Source of the DNA: an uncultured Blastocatellia bacterium
Lineage (GTDB): Bacteria > Acidobacteriota > Blastocatellia > Chloracidobacteriales > Chloracidobacteriaceae
Length of the DNA: 64,000 nucleotides
Direction: 5' to 3'
NCBI GenBank assembly: GCA_937934745.1
Contig: CALGZC010000016.1
Span: 1 to 64,000, forward strand
Each line of letters opens with the position of its first letter. Within the stretch, counting starts at the first letter, position 1. A program made the position numbers and the translations under genes. The notes beneath the pieces are model-generated. The model saw only the letters and a list, made by a program, of their open reading frames with translations, had not been told where the DNA came from and ran no database searches. Positions 26,877-36,441 of the stretch are shown in pieces.

Positions 26877-27844
26877 TCGTAGCCGCCGGCCTGTAACGGG
26901 CGCAGCGCCCCGTGGTGACGGAGCATCACGGTTGTGGTTTCCGTAATGCGACCGATGCCGGTCAGAGGGATGCCTTCCTCTGCAAGTTGTTCCCGCACTT
27001 CAAAAACAGCTGGAAGTTGCTCCGGCGAAACCGTGAACAACAACTCGTAATCTTCGCCGCCGTCCAACGCGAGATGGCGCGCGCCGTTCGGTTCGCCGGC
27101 AATGGCGAAGGCAGCCGGTGCAATTGGCAATGCCTCGGCTTCCAAGATTGCCCCCACCCCGCTTGCCTCACACAGGCGGGCAAGGTCAAGCGAAAGGCCG
27201 TCGCTGAGGTCAATCATCGCGGTGGCTAGCTGACGCTCGGCCAGCCGTTGCCCCAGCTTGAGGCGTGGTTCAGGAAACAGAAAGCGCATTTGTGCCGTGG
27301 CGTCCGGCGGCGGCAGTTGGCGCTCAAGGGCCTGCAAGGCTGCGGCGGCTGCGCCGAGCCAGCCGCTCACAAAGATATGATCTCCCGGGTGCGCTCCGGC
27401 ACGTGTGACGACGCCATCCGTGGCAACATCGCCGATGAGCGTAACGTCAATGAACAGTCCCTGTGGCGAGGCCGTCGTGTCACCGCCGACGAGCGCCACC
27501 TGCGTCCGGTCGGCGAGCGCAAGAAGCCCGGCGACAATTCCTTCGGCCAGTGCTCGCGCGTCAGGCGGCACCGCCAGCGAGAGCAGACAAAAGCGCGGCG
27601 TCGCGCCCATGGCAGCGCAATCACTGAGATTGACTGCCAAGGCCTTGTGCCCCATCGCTTCCGCCGGCACGTAGCGCCGACGGAAGTGTATGTCCTCCAC
27701 CAGAGCATCACTCATCACCACCAGTTGGCGATTCGGCGGCGGAATGAGCACTGCTGCGTCGTCACCGATACCCAGCCGGATGTCAGGGCGTGCTGGCGTT
27801 ACGTGTCGCTGAAGCCAACGAAGCAAGTCACGTTCAGAACGCAT
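26822..27844 (-). CDS. thiL: Thiamine-phosphate kinase
   Basis: A 340-residue ATP-dependent kinase that makes thiamine diphosphate from thiamine monophosphate. PurM-like fold with LGIGDDAAVLIPP, DALVEDIHFRRRY, AVNLSDCAAMGATPRF, ALVGGDTTAS, DLSDGLSLDLARLCE and GGEDYELLFTV; all are ThiL hallmarks and the metal-binding Asp residues are present. Start ATG at 27844 fits the family; 27859 is also open. The last 55 bases are shared, in antisense, with the GT2 gene. It faces away from the histidine kinase gene. Confidence 0.95.
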   Translation of the reverse strand: MRSERDLLRWLQRHVTPARPDIRLGIGDDAAVLIPPPNRQLVVMSDALVEDIHFRRRYVPAEAMGHKALAVNLSDCAAMGATPRFCLLSLAVPPDARALAEGIVAGLLALADRTQVALVGGDTTASPQGLFIDVTLIGDVATDGVVTRAGAHPGDHIFVSGWLGAAAAALQALERQLPPPDATAQMRFLFPEPRLKLGQRLAERQLATAMIDLSDGLSLDLARLCEASGVGAILEAEALPIAPAAFAIAGEPNGARHLALDGGEDYELLFTVSPEQLPAVFEVREQLAEEGIPLTGIGRITETTTVMLRHHGALRPLQAGGYDHFTRFEKDGNGATDSSA

Positions 27845-27936
27845 AGCAGGTTGCAGCAAGATGCCGGAGTCGTGTCTGGATCACGACCTGACTATGCTAC
27901 AACAAAACATCCTGCGCCCAGCTTGAGGATGGGTAT

Positions 27937-30243
27937 ATGGCGGCTCAGCATCCGGTCGGTGTGGTCAACACGCAAGAAGCAACGCAGTCACTGCGCGCTT
28001 ACCGTCTGCGGCGTATTCGGACGTTGTCGCTCTTCGTCCTTGTAATTGTGCTTTGTGGAATGCTGGTCGTGCAATCGGCATTCAATGTGCTGCCGGTTTT
28101 ATCGCCGCGCAATGTCTCCGGGACGCTTTTTTTGTACGCGCTCTCGGCGTTGAACTTTTTGGCGCTCATTATTCTGCTGGCACTCCTGGTCCGCAACATT
28201 GTCAAACTTCAGCAAGAACGACGGCACCAGACGCTGGGCGCTTCATTTCAGACGCGCTTGGTGACAGCCTCACTCGTGGTATCGGCGCTACCGCTGCTGA
28301 TGTTGTTTTTCTTCGCTTACGGCTTGCTCAACCGCAGTCTTGATAAGTGGTTTAATCTTCCGGCAGAGTACTATCGTGAGGAGGCAGCCACCATTCAGCA
28401 GTTGGTACTGGCGCGTGAGATGCGTTCCCTATACGACGACGGACGGGTGATCGGCCGGTACCTGGTGGCGCACCTCCGGCCGGTCAGCTCGGCACCTTCT
28501 GCCAGGGCGGTTGCGCGGGTGCGTGGGTCAGCTCAGCAGATTATGGCCGAGGAAGCCCAGGCACTGGGTATTGAAGCAGCGCAGTGTCTGGACGGGCAGG
28601 GGCGCGTCCTGGCTGCGTTTGGCGACTGGTCGGCCCTGCCGCCTTCGTTCGTCGCCGAGTTGTGCCAACGCGCTGCGAGCGATCCGTTCCCGACAGCCCA
28701 CCTGGAGAGCGCGCACCACGTGGTTATCATTGCCGCTGTCCCACTTGACGGCGCCGATGGTGTGTTGCTCGTCGTTCGGACAATGCCGCCCGTCCTCAAC
28801 CAGAAAATTGCTGAGCTGACGCGCGTCGCCAACCAACGGGCCACGCTCATTGCCGAGTCGCGCACGATCAAGCTCAACTACTTGCTGATTCTGGGTTTCG
28901 TGACCCTGTTTCTGATGTTTGGGGCAATGTGGTTTGCCATCACGACGGCGCGCGTGGTTGTCGTGCCGCTTCGGGCGCTGGCCAAAGCCACGGAAGCTGT
29001 AGCGCGGGGCGATCTCGACTACGTGGTGCGTGTGGAGGCGCACGACGAGCTGGCCGTGCTGGTAGATTCATTCAATGCCATGGCGCAGCAGTTGCGCATT
29101 CATCGCGCCCAGTTGGACGAACGTCGCCGGTATATTGAAACCATCCTGGGCAGTTTGTGTACGGGTATTGTCTCGCTCGACCTGCAAGGGCAGGTAACAA
29201 CCGTCAACCCGGCAGCCTGCAATATGTTAGGGACGGACATCGCGGTCGGAAATGATTTCCTAAGCTACGTCCCGGACAGCAACCGAAGCGAGTTTGAGCG
29301 GCTGCTGCGGCGCGTCCGGCGGGTTCGGCAGGCTGGCTTGGAGACGGAAATCCGTCTCCCGGAGCGTCCGTCACTTCAGGTTGCCGTGACGGCGACCAAC
29401 CTTTTGGATCTGCGGGGACGGCCGACCGGCATTGTTGTGATGCTGGATGATATTTCGCCGATTATGCAGGCCCAGCGCAGCGCCGTGTGGAGCGAGGTCG
29501 CCCGGCGCATTGCCCATGAAATCAAAAACCCGTTGACGCCAATCCAGCTTTCCGCCGAGCGGATCGTACGCAATGTCGCACGGCAGGCCGGCCATCTACC
29601 GCACCTGCAAGCAATGGTTAGAGAGTGTGCCGCGAGCATTATCGGCGAGGTGGCAACGCTCCAGCGATTGGTAGACGAGTTTTCGCGGTTTGCAAAGCTA
29701 CCAGACGTGCATCTGGTGCCTGGCTCGTTGGATGAGGTTGTGGAACGGACGGTCATCCTCTATGCCGACCGGCTTGGGTCTGTCCGGCTGACGACCGACC
29801 TTGCCGGTAATTTACCGCCGGTACTGCTGGATGCGGAGCAAATCAAGCGCTGCCTGGTCAACCTCATTGACAATGCCCTGCACGCCATTGAAGCGGCGGG
29901 TGAAAGACCGGTACAGGGCGAAATCCGCATTAGAACGCGCTACCTGGCGGCCACAGAGACAGTACAGTTGTGCATTGTGGACACCGGTGTGGGCATTCCT
30001 CCCGAGGCCCGGAACCGGTTGTTTGAACCGTATTTCTCCACCCGTGAGCGGGGAACGGGTCTGGGCCTGGCCATCGTGGCGCACATTCTATCCGATCACC
30101 GGGCAACGATTCGCTATGAACCGAATCATCCCCGTGGTGCGACGTTTGTCATCGAGTTTCCGGTGGTTGAAGCTATGGTGCCGCAGATGCCCACGAAGGC
30201 TGAGTCGGCGTCCGCCACTGTTTCGACACCAACCACCGGCTGA
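27937..30243 (+). CDS. Sensor histidine kinase, NtrY-like
   Basis: A 768-residue membrane kinase. Hydrophobic helices lie at about 30-50, 65-90 and 105-130. A periplasmic or extracytoplasmic region (about 140-310) ends at a fourth helix (YLLILGFVTLFLMFGAMWF). A HAMP domain (about 330-385), a PAS domain (about 400-510), a HisKA domain with His527 in RRIAHEIKNPLTP, and an HATPase domain with NLIDNALHAIE, DTGVGIPPEA and GTGLGLAIV follow. The ordering and the sequence around the His match NtrY-type nitrogen or redox sensors. No response regulator gene follows, so its partner is unknown. Confidence 0.93.
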   Translation: MAAQHPVGVVNTQEATQSLRAYRLRRIRTLSLFVLVIVLCGMLVVQSAFNVLPVLSPRNVSGTLFLYALSALNFLALIILLALLVRNIVKLQQERRHQTLGASFQTRLVTASLVVSALPLLMLFFFAYGLLNRSLDKWFNLPAEYYREEAATIQQLVLAREMRSLYDDGRVIGRYLVAHLRPVSSAPSARAVARVRGSAQQIMAEEAQALGIEAAQCLDGQGRVLAAFGDWSALPPSFVAELCQRAASDPFPTAHLESAHHVVIIAAVPLDGADGVLLVVRTMPPVLNQKIAELTRVANQRATLIAESRTIKLNYLLILGFVTLFLMFGAMWFAITTARVVVVPLRALAKATEAVARGDLDYVVRVEAHDELAVLVDSFNAMAQQLRIHRAQLDERRRYIETILGSLCTGIVSLDLQGQVTTVNPAACNMLGTDIAVGNDFLSYVPDSNRSEFERLLRRVRRVRQAGLETEIRLPERPSLQVAVTATNLLDLRGRPTGIVVMLDDISPIMQAQRSAVWSEVARRIAHEIKNPLTPIQLSAERIVRNVARQAGHLPHLQAMVRECAASIIGEVATLQRLVDEFSRFAKLPDVHLVPGSLDEVVERTVILYADRLGSVRLTTDLAGNLPPVLLDAEQIKRCLVNLIDNALHAIEAAGERPVQGEIRIRTRYLAATETVQLCIVDTGVGIPPEARNRLFEPYFSTRERGTGLGLAIVAHILSDHRATIRYEPNHPRGATFVIEFPVVEAMVPQMPTKAESASATVSTPTTG

Positions 30244-30282
30244 AGGAAGCGCCGGCGCGAAACAAGGAGGTATCGCCACCCT

Positions 30283-30711
30283 ATGCCATCTTTTGTCAAC
30301 TTGATGTTGCGCTTTTGCTTGGCATGGATTCTGGTTGGTGACCTGGCTTGCCGGAAGGAAGAGCGCCCTGACGAAGCCGTTGTTGCCGCCAGTCAGTCAT
30401 CACGAGATAACGCAACGCGGGCGAGTATGTTGACCATTGCTCGGGTTCAGTCGGCGTTTCACGCTGCGCACGGACGCTATGCGACATTGGCAGAACTGGT
30501 GGACGCCGGTTTTCTGCCCAATGATCCGTCTGAGGCTCGCATGGCGCAGTTTTTCATCGAAGCCTCGGAAGACACGTTTGCCTGTTACAGTGTTCCCACC
30601 GACTATCCGGCTTCGGGACGAATGTCCTACTTCATTGATCAAACGGGTAAGCTTCGTGGCAGCGACCGGCGCGGCGGGCGCGCCTCGGCAACCGATCCGG
30701 TGCTGGAGTAA
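30283..30711 (+). CDS. Small exported pilin-like protein of unknown function
   Basis: A 142-residue protein. A GGAGG site lies 12 bases before the ATG. The N-terminus is hydrophobic (about 5-22) and ends at a Cys in GDLACRKEE; this is a poor lipobox, so either a lipoprotein or a simple signal peptide is possible. The mature part has a helix followed by AFHAAHGRYATLAELVDAGFL, a pattern seen in the globular heads of type II secretion pseudopilins and in acidobacterial proteins of unknown function. It lies 39 bases after the histidine kinase gene and may belong to the same transcript. Confidence 0.65.
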   Translation: MPSFVNLMLRFCLAWILVGDLACRKEERPDEAVVAASQSSRDNATRASMLTIARVQSAFHAAHGRYATLAELVDAGFLPNDPSEARMAQFFIEASEDTFACYSVPTDYPASGRMSYFIDQTGKLRGSDRRGGRASATDPVLE

Positions 30712-30747
30712 TCCCCCGCGGCAACCGGTCGTCGGCGCGCCGGTAAT

Positions 30748-32409
30748 GTGACCATGCTGCTTACTCTGACCATCTGGATACTGTTGGCCGTGTTGGCAAG
30801 CGTGATCGGTCAGGCTTGTCTGGCTCAGATCACGTTTTCCGACCCGGTGGAGCAGCTCACCGTCGGTCTCTGGGTGGGTGTTGGCGTTCTAACCAATCTT
30901 TGGTTGGTGGTCGCCCTGGGGACGGCCCTGACACCCTGGACTGCCGGAGTGGTAGCCGGTCTGGCCGTTGTGCTGGCGCTCCGTCTGTCGCCGCGGCCCA
31001 CAGCAGACCGGGCGGCGCTGCGGCATCTGCCGTACCCTGCCGGTTGGCTGCCGGTTGTTGTCGGTGGACTAACTGCGGTGGTCGCCGTCGGACCTGTGAC
31101 GCTTGTTGATACCGGTATCTACCATTACCCTGCGATGCGTTGGCTGGCAGAGTACGGGTTGGTGAAGGGGATCGCGCTCCTTGACGTGCAGCTTGGCTAT
31201 GCTTCAACGTGGTTTGCGCTCTTTGCGCCGTTTACCCACGCAGGGATGAAAACCCGTACGGCAGCACTGGGCAGCGGTTTTGCGCTGGCGTTGTGGCTGA
31301 TGGGGTCCGCTCTGGCCGGGGCGCGTATTGTGCGCCGTGCCGGGCAACTGCGCGACTGGTTCTTGGTGTGGGCGACCGTTCTCGGTATCGGGGCATTGAG
31401 CCGGGTTGAGGGCCTGTTGGTTTCGTCTTCACCTGATGTCCCAACGGCGGCGTTAATTGTGGCTGCTGCCTGGGTGCTGGTAGGTGAATCACAACGAGAC
31501 GAGCAACCGGCACGCCGTTGTTGGGCGGCGGCGGCGCTGGCTGCCGTTGCGGTAGGCGTGAAGCTGACGGCGCTCCCCCTGCTCCTCACCGTCGGGTGGC
31601 TGACTTGGCGGGCGAACGGCTTTCGTCGCCGCACAGCGCTGGGGCTGGTGGTGCTTTTCAGCGCCGCCCTGCTGCCTGTCACGCTGGCGCGGGTGATTAC
31701 CTCCGGCTGTCCGTTCTTTCCCTCCAAACTGCTGGCCCTCCCTGTCCCCTGGCGCTATGAGATGAATCCGTGGCAGTCCGCCGACGGTACGCCGCGCGCA
31801 TTGACCATCGCCATTCGAGACCAGGCGCGCTGGGACTGGGGGGCGCTGGCGTTGCCACGCTACAGCCACGGGCCGCTCAACGGCCTGCTTGACTGGCATT
31901 GGTTGCCGGGTTGGCCCGGGCGCGAACCCGTCGCAGCCGCACTGTTGGCCGGCAGCCTTGTGGCGACCGTCGTCTTATGGCTGACACACCGCCGGCGCGT
32001 TTCGGGTTGGGGCATGGTGTTGGGGGTAGGGTGGGTGGGATCGGCCTACGTGTTGTTGCAGGCGCCGACGCTGCGGTTCGGAGCAGGGTACTTTGTCCTA
32101 CCGCTGGCATTCGGACTTGCACAGTGTTCGGTCAAGTTGCCGTGCTGGTGTCCGCTACTACTCGGGCTTGGGTTGGCGGCGTTGCTACCCTGGCCGTCCG
32201 CCGTCCCATGGGTACGCCCACCACGTCTGACCTCGACGCCGGTCGTCTTAGAGCACCGCAACGGGATGACGCTTTATCGTCCGCGACCGCAGCCGGGTAT
32301 TTTCCTGCGCTGTGGCGATAGTCCACTCCCCTGCGGCTCGAACATCGATCCGACCGTCCGCCTGCGCGATCCGCGGCGAGGTGTTGCCGGCGGTTTTATC
32401 CGGGGCTGA
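30748..32409 (+). CDS. Polytopic membrane protein, LIC_10190-like
   Basis: A 553-residue inner-membrane protein with about 11-12 hydrophobic helices. The segment DTGIYHYPAMRWLAEYGLVKG followed by LGYASTWFALFAPF resembles the LIC_10190 family of membrane proteins, which look like GT-C glycosyltransferases (Asp in the first large loop). The C-terminus is a short soluble tail. Starts at GTG 30748 or ATG 30754. Function is not known. It could process lipid-linked sugars, but there is no direct evidence. The EamA transporter gene follows after 23 bases. Confidence 0.7.
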   Translation: MTMLLTLTIWILLAVLASVIGQACLAQITFSDPVEQLTVGLWVGVGVLTNLWLVVALGTALTPWTAGVVAGLAVVLALRLSPRPTADRAALRHLPYPAGWLPVVVGGLTAVVAVGPVTLVDTGIYHYPAMRWLAEYGLVKGIALLDVQLGYASTWFALFAPFTHAGMKTRTAALGSGFALALWLMGSALAGARIVRRAGQLRDWFLVWATVLGIGALSRVEGLLVSSSPDVPTAALIVAAAWVLVGESQRDEQPARRCWAAAALAAVAVGVKLTALPLLLTVGWLTWRANGFRRRTALGLVVLFSAALLPVTLARVITSGCPFFPSKLLALPVPWRYEMNPWQSADGTPRALTIAIRDQARWDWGALALPRYSHGPLNGLLDWHWLPGWPGREPVAAALLAGSLVATVVLWLTHRRRVSGWGMVLGVGWVGSAYVLLQAPTLRFGAGYFVLPLAFGLAQCSVKLPCWCPLLLGLGLAALLPWPSAVPWVRPPRLTSTPVVLEHRNGMTLYRPRPQPGIFLRCGDSPLPCGSNIDPTVRLRDPRRGVAGGFIRG

Positions 32410-32432
32410 GTGCTCCTGCTGAGGCAAACTTG

Positions 32433-33383
32433 ATGGGCTGTCGGTCTGTTCACCACCGGGCGCTGTTGGGGCTGGTGCTGGCCAATGCGATCTGGGGGAG
32501 TACGTTCGTTGTGGCGCAGGACATGACCAGTCCGGCACGGTGGGAGAGCCTTGCGCCGCTGCGCTACCTGATGGTGCGCTTTGGTGCCGCCGTCGGTCTG
32601 ATGTTGCTCATCTTTGGGCAGCATTTGTCGCGAGCGCCTTCCCGGACCGTGGGGGATGGGTTCTGGTTGGGGTTGGTGTTGGGCGTCGGATACATCCTCC
32701 AAGCGCAGGGCTTGGCCTGGAGCGGCAGCCCGTCCAAGGCTGCGTTCATAACCGGTTCAAGTGTGCTGCTGGTGCCACTGTTCGGGGCGTGCTTTGGTCG
32801 GCAACGTCCGACGGCGGCCAACCTGCTCGGCTTGGGTGTCGCTTTTGCCGGCTTCGTGCTGCTGTGTTTTCCAGACGAGCAGGGACGCGGTTGGCAGTGG
32901 AGCGACGCCGTTTCGCTCGGCTGTACTATCCCCTTCGCCGTCCACATCGTGCTGGTGGAACGCTATGCGGAACGGTCCGATGTGGACATCCTCAACCTCG
33001 TGCAACTGTGGGTGTCGGCACTGGTTGCGGCTGCCGTCTGGGTTGCCTTGGCAGGCTGGGCTGCACTCGACCTCCCTGTTCCGCCGGTCCTCGTGCCGGA
33101 GTTACTTCCATTGAGATTTTCTGCCCGTCAGGTTGTCGAGCTGCTGTATTTGGTTGCCTTCGGGACGATCCTCTGCTACCGGTTGCAGACTTGGGCGCAG
33201 CGGCATGTGTCGGCGACACAAACGGCGCTAACGTTGACGTTAGAACCGGTTTTTGCCTCCCTGATGGCGTTTTTGCTCGGCGTCGAACGCCTTGGACCGC
33301 GTGAACTCCTAGGTGGGGTCTTGACTATCGCCGGCGTAGTTGTTTCCGAAGTGCTGGACGCTAAGCAGGCCGAAAAAACTTGA
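32433..33383 (+). CDS. EamA/DMT family transporter
   Basis: A 316-residue inner-membrane protein with ten predicted helices in two related halves of the drug/metabolite transporter superfamily. The N-terminus LVLANAIWGSTFVVAQD is a typical EamA opening. The second half ends with SLMAFLLGVERLGPRELLGG, the usual EamA signature. The substrate is unknown; relatives export amino acids or metabolites. ATG at 32433 is used; a TTG at 32430 immediately precedes it. Confidence 0.9.
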   Translation: MGCRSVHHRALLGLVLANAIWGSTFVVAQDMTSPARWESLAPLRYLMVRFGAAVGLMLLIFGQHLSRAPSRTVGDGFWLGLVLGVGYILQAQGLAWSGSPSKAAFITGSSVLLVPLFGACFGRQRPTAANLLGLGVAFAGFVLLCFPDEQGRGWQWSDAVSLGCTIPFAVHIVLVERYAERSDVDILNLVQLWVSALVAAAVWVALAGWAALDLPVPPVLVPELLPLRFSARQVVELLYLVAFGTILCYRLQTWAQRHVSATQTALTLTLEPVFASLMAFLLGVERLGPRELLGGVLTIAGVVVSEVLDAKQAEKT

Positions 33384-33489
33384 CCTCGCCTGCTGAAATG
33401 ACCAGACTCGACCGCTTCCGCCCGTCTATGTGACGGCGCACATCTGGCAATACCAAACAGGTTACTAAGTAGAAAGGAGATCAACGACA

Positions 33490-33651
33490 ATGGCCAAAGC
33501 GGGCAAACGCATCAATATCAAGTTGCAGAGTTCGGCCAGTTCGCACTGCTATTACACAGAAAAAAACAAGCAGAACACAAATGAGCGTCTCGTTCTAAAA
33601 AAGTACGATCCTAAGGTGCGCCGGCACGTTGAGTACAAAGAAGCGAAGTAA
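33490..33651 (+). CDS. rpmG: Ribosomal protein bL33
   Basis: A 53-residue large-subunit ribosomal protein, found by direct reading because it is too short for a length-filtered search. It begins [17 protein letters not shown] and contains [20 protein letters not shown] and [12 protein letters not shown]. The four zinc-binding cysteines of the C+ form are missing (one Cys only), so this is the zinc-independent form. A near-consensus ribosome binding site AAAGGAGAT lies eight bases before the ATG. The usual neighbours secE and nusG are not here. Confidence 0.95.
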   Translation: MAKAGKRINIKLQSSASSHCYYTEKNKQNTNERLVLKKYDPKVRRHVEYKEAK

Positions 33652-33729
33652 CGGCACGATTGCGGTGCAGTTGTGTGCCGCCGGGCGCAGGTTGCTTGGC
33701 TTGCGTCCTCGTCCCGGCGCAGTTAGGGG

Positions 33730-33758
33730 TTGACGCAGCGCATCACGAAAGCTACTGT
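33730..33758 (+). promoter_or_regulatory. Candidate sigma-70 promoter for the STAS gene
   Basis: TTGACG at 33730-33735, a 17-base spacer, then TACTGT at 33753-33758. The start codon of the STAS gene is 75 bases further on. Spacing is ideal and the -35 box matches five of six consensus bases; the -10 box is weaker. Confidence 0.35.
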
Positions 33759-33832
33759 AGACAAACACAGGGCAACCAAGCAAGCTTTGCACTCAGCCAA
33801 GCGGAGCCACCGCTTTAGCGGACCCGTCAGTC

Positions 33833-34474
33833 ATGAAATCTTCTGAAAATGAAAGCGAGCGCGGCGCAGGTCGCCCTCCGGCGCGGCGACCAACCCGGTA
33901 TCGTCTTGATAAAAAACCGAACGGTGTCTGTGTGTTGGAAGTTGTCGGACGCCTTGCACCCAGCACTGCCCAAGAAGAGTTGACAAAGCGTGTGGACGAT
34001 CTCATTGCGTCTGGGCACGTCAACTTTCTCATTGACTTGCGGGGTGTGAGCTACATCAGTAGTACCGGCGTCGGTTCGCTCATTGAGTGCTATCACCACG
34101 CCGAACGCGCCGGCGGTAAGCTGAAGTTGCTGAACCCGTCACAGGCCGTACGGCAAATTCTCACGGTGTCCAGGCTTGACAGCGTCTTTGATATGTGGAC
34201 GGACGAAGAAGATGCCCTGCGCAGCTTTGGCGTCTCCGGGGCCGGTGTGTCGCCTGCCGAAGACGATTCGCCAACGCTTGTGCCGGAAGCCGCCCAGCTG
34301 GGGACGCCAGCTCAGCCGTTGCCCACCCTGCCGGCGACCGAGTCCACGCGGGCAGCTATGCCAAGCCAAGGACCACCGCAAACGCCTCCGCCGCCGCAAG
34401 CGCGTATCGTCAAAGCAGCGGATGCCCCACCCCTGAAGAAGAGTCGTTCGCGCCGTGCAAAATCATCTTCCTAA
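33833..34474 (+). CDS. STAS-domain protein, anti-sigma-factor antagonist-like
   Basis: A 213-residue cytosolic protein. A basic Arg/Pro-rich N-terminus (about 1-25) is followed by a STAS domain (about 28-135) with VNFLIDLRGVSYISSTGVGSLI. In SpoIIAA-type antagonists the phosphorylated Ser falls at the position of Thr78 here, so control by phosphorylation is possible. The C-terminal 80 residues are Pro/Ala-rich, low in complexity, and end in a basic patch (KKSRSRRAKSSS). No anti-sigma kinase or phosphatase gene adjoins, so the partner is unknown. Confidence 0.85.
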   Translation: MKSSENESERGAGRPPARRPTRYRLDKKPNGVCVLEVVGRLAPSTAQEELTKRVDDLIASGHVNFLIDLRGVSYISSTGVGSLIECYHHAERAGGKLKLLNPSQAVRQILTVSRLDSVFDMWTDEEDALRSFGVSGAGVSPAEDDSPTLVPEAAQLGTPAQPLPTLPATESTRAAMPSQGPPQTPPPPQARIVKAADAPPLKKSRSRRAKSSS

Positions 34475-34485
34475 CGCCCATGGTG

Positions 34486-36441
34486 TCAGAGTGTGGGTGG
34501 AAGGCCGATGACGGTGCCAAAGTCAAGTGCGTCACGGGTGCGAAGGGCCGTGCGCAGGGCTTGCTGCGTCCGAACCGTTGCCGTCTCCAGGCCTTTGCCG
34601 TCGGCGAGGTTTTCAAGAAAAGTTGCAAAGCAGGCGCGCCGTCCGGGAGCGTTCGGCGCTAAGTCATCGCGTTCCAAGTACCGGTCGGTTGTTTGAACTG
34701 ACAGGCGCTCGCGGTCCTGTGCGGCACCAAATGTCGCCCCAATGTGTACGCTGGTGCCGTCAGACAACGCTAGTGTGAGGGCGAGTGCAGAGAACCCCGT
34801 GGTGCTGACTTCCTGGGCATACAACCGTTCCGGGACGGCGTCTGTCAACGCCATCGCCAGCCGGACGGCCTCCGCCAACCGCGAAACGGCGTCAGGCGAC
34901 TCAATTGGCTGGGTCTCTTGGAAGTCATAGCGGAGCCACATAGGGGCTGAGGGCGTTCGTAGTTGCTGCAAGTCAGCAAAGGCCGGCGTCGAAAGGCGCG
35001 TCCAGCCGACCATCAGCGGAGTATCGTGGGTGGCTGCCAGTCGAAAGAGTGCTTCGAGTTCATCCTCCTCTGAGGTTGGCAAGGCAGTGAGAAAAAGTGG
35101 CAAGCGACCGCGTAGCACGTCACTGGCAAAACGCAGGGCGTTGGCCGTGCGACCGAGTAACACAACGTCGGTTTTGCCGTCGGAGAGCAACGGCGCCACG
35201 TCATTTGCACCGTATTCGGCGCCGAGGTTTTTGACGAGGCGCTTGGCAATCTCCGGCGTGGTTGAGACCACACCTGTAAGCCGTGTCTGCTTTGTCGGGA
35301 TGAAGTCGCGTAGGCCGTCGTCATCCGTGTCGGCGATGACGGCCAGCCCAATTGTTCCGGCCAGTTTGGGGCGTGTTGTGCCGACGTCGAACCGGACCTG
35401 GGGGCCGGCTTCGATGTCCGACGGGTAAACCACGACGACTGCTCGATTTGATGGTGCATCGGGCCGGAAAGCGTCCTGGACGGCCGCTGCGACCGAGTCG
35501 AAATCGTAGCGTTCAATCGTAGGCAGGTTGTGAGGGTGCAGTGAGGGGGCAAGGCGTCCAAAGGCTGCCATTGCCGCAGTCGGCGACACGGCAGTCGCGA
35601 ACGGATCTCGCCCCCCGCCGCCGCCCATCCACGTAAATCGCACCTGCATTTCATGCGCCTGACAAGCCGCCCAAACGGATGCCGGAAGCTGCTGCAACGG
35701 GACGACCAGTCGGGCCTGGGGGAGGGCAACGTCGGGTAGCGAGGCAGCCAGCCGCTCAGCCGCGGCAGAGTCGGTCACAATGAGCACTGCCAGGCGCTCC
35801 GCCAGGGGTGGTTCTCCCGGTCGGTACAGCGTGTCCAGATCGTAAAGTGCCACCCCGGCCAGCCGGCAGAGACCGCGAACCAGGTCACCGATCAGGTTGC
35901 GCCCGCCGACGCCGACCGGCAGGCCCAATCGTAGTTCGGCCGCTTCAACTGCCCGCCAAGCGATACCACCCGGAAGCGAGAGCAGTGCCAGGTCGTCCGG
36001 CAGCGTCTCCGGCAAGGAGGCTAGGCGGGCAGTTGTGACAAAGGTCAACGGGGCCGGAAGGTCGGTGCTGTACCCTGCCCAAGCGACCCGCTGTCCGACC
36101 CGGAAGCCACTGCGGGGCGCAACGGCCGTAATCACGCCGACGCTGCCGTACTCCAGCGAATGCAGCGTTGGGTTTCGGCTCACAAGTGTCTCGTAGGCTT
36201 TCCTGACGCCGGATTGCCGAAAGGACGACCACAGGCGGCGCACAAGTCCAGGCTTGGCTGTCTCTGCCGGCACGAGCGCCGTCGAAGAAACGGGCGGCAC
36301 GGCTGTGGCCGGCAGGCGCGCCGATGCATACAGCAAACAGCCGCTGACTTGAATCACGGCGCCACCTGGCGCGAGACTCGGCGGTGACACCTCGGCATAG
36401 GTAAACGTTCCCGTGTGCGGATCCTGAACCGGTCGCTTCAT
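34486..36441 (-). CDS. Degenerate bi-domain oxidoreductase (alcohol dehydrogenase-like plus Gfo/Idh-like)
   Basis: A 651-residue protein that looks like a diverged member of the bi-domain oxidoreductases of polysaccharide clusters. The N-terminus (PVQDPHTGTFTYAEVSPPSL, then SLEYGSVGVITAV and FRVGQRVAWAG) follows the medium-chain dehydrogenase fold. From about residue 330 the sequence follows the Gfo/Idh order: TIGLAVIADTDDDG, VVSTTPEIAKRL, LLSDGKTDVVLLGRT, then LTALPTSEEDELEAL and PLMVGWTRLSTPAF. Catalytic features are lost. The glycine motif of the first Rossmann fold is altered (VGVGGRNLIGD), and the Lys of the EKP motif is Leu454 (ALP). It may be a non-catalytic scaffold. Its start overlaps the upstream small gene by four bases. 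Confidence 0.6.
   Translation of the reverse strand: MKRPVQDPHTGTFTYAEVSPPSLAPGGAVIQVSGCLLYASARLPATAVPPVSSTALVPAETAKPGLVRRLWSSFRQSGVRKAYETLVSRNPTLHSLEYGSVGVITAVAPRSGFRVGQRVAWAGYSTDLPAPLTFVTTARLASLPETLPDDLALLSLPGGIAWRAVEAAELRLGLPVGVGGRNLIGDLVRGLCRLAGVALYDLDTLYRPGEPPLAERLAVLIVTDSAAAERLAASLPDVALPQARLVVPLQQLPASVWAACQAHEMQVRFTWMGGGGGRDPFATAVSPTAAMAAFGRLAPSLHPHNLPTIERYDFDSVAAAVQDAFRPDAPSNRAVVVVYPSDIEAGPQVRFDVGTTRPKLAGTIGLAVIADTDDDGLRDFIPTKQTRLTGVVSTTPEIAKRLVKNLGAEYGANDVAPLLSDGKTDVVLLGRTANALRFASDVLRGRLPLFLTALPTSEEDELEALFRLAATHDTPLMVGWTRLSTPAFADLQQLRTPSAPMWLRYDFQETQPIESPDAVSRLAEAVRLAMALTDAVPERLYAQEVSTTGFSALALTLALSDGTSVHIGATFGAAQDRERLSVQTTDRYLERDDLAPNAPGRRACFATFLENLADGKGLETATVRTQQALRTALRTRDALDFGTVIGLPPTL

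Noticed and set aside
32540-33304. Open frame of 254 codons in another frame of the EamA gene
   Set aside because: Cys/Arg/Gly-rich product with no helices; the EamA frame fits a ten-helix transporter.
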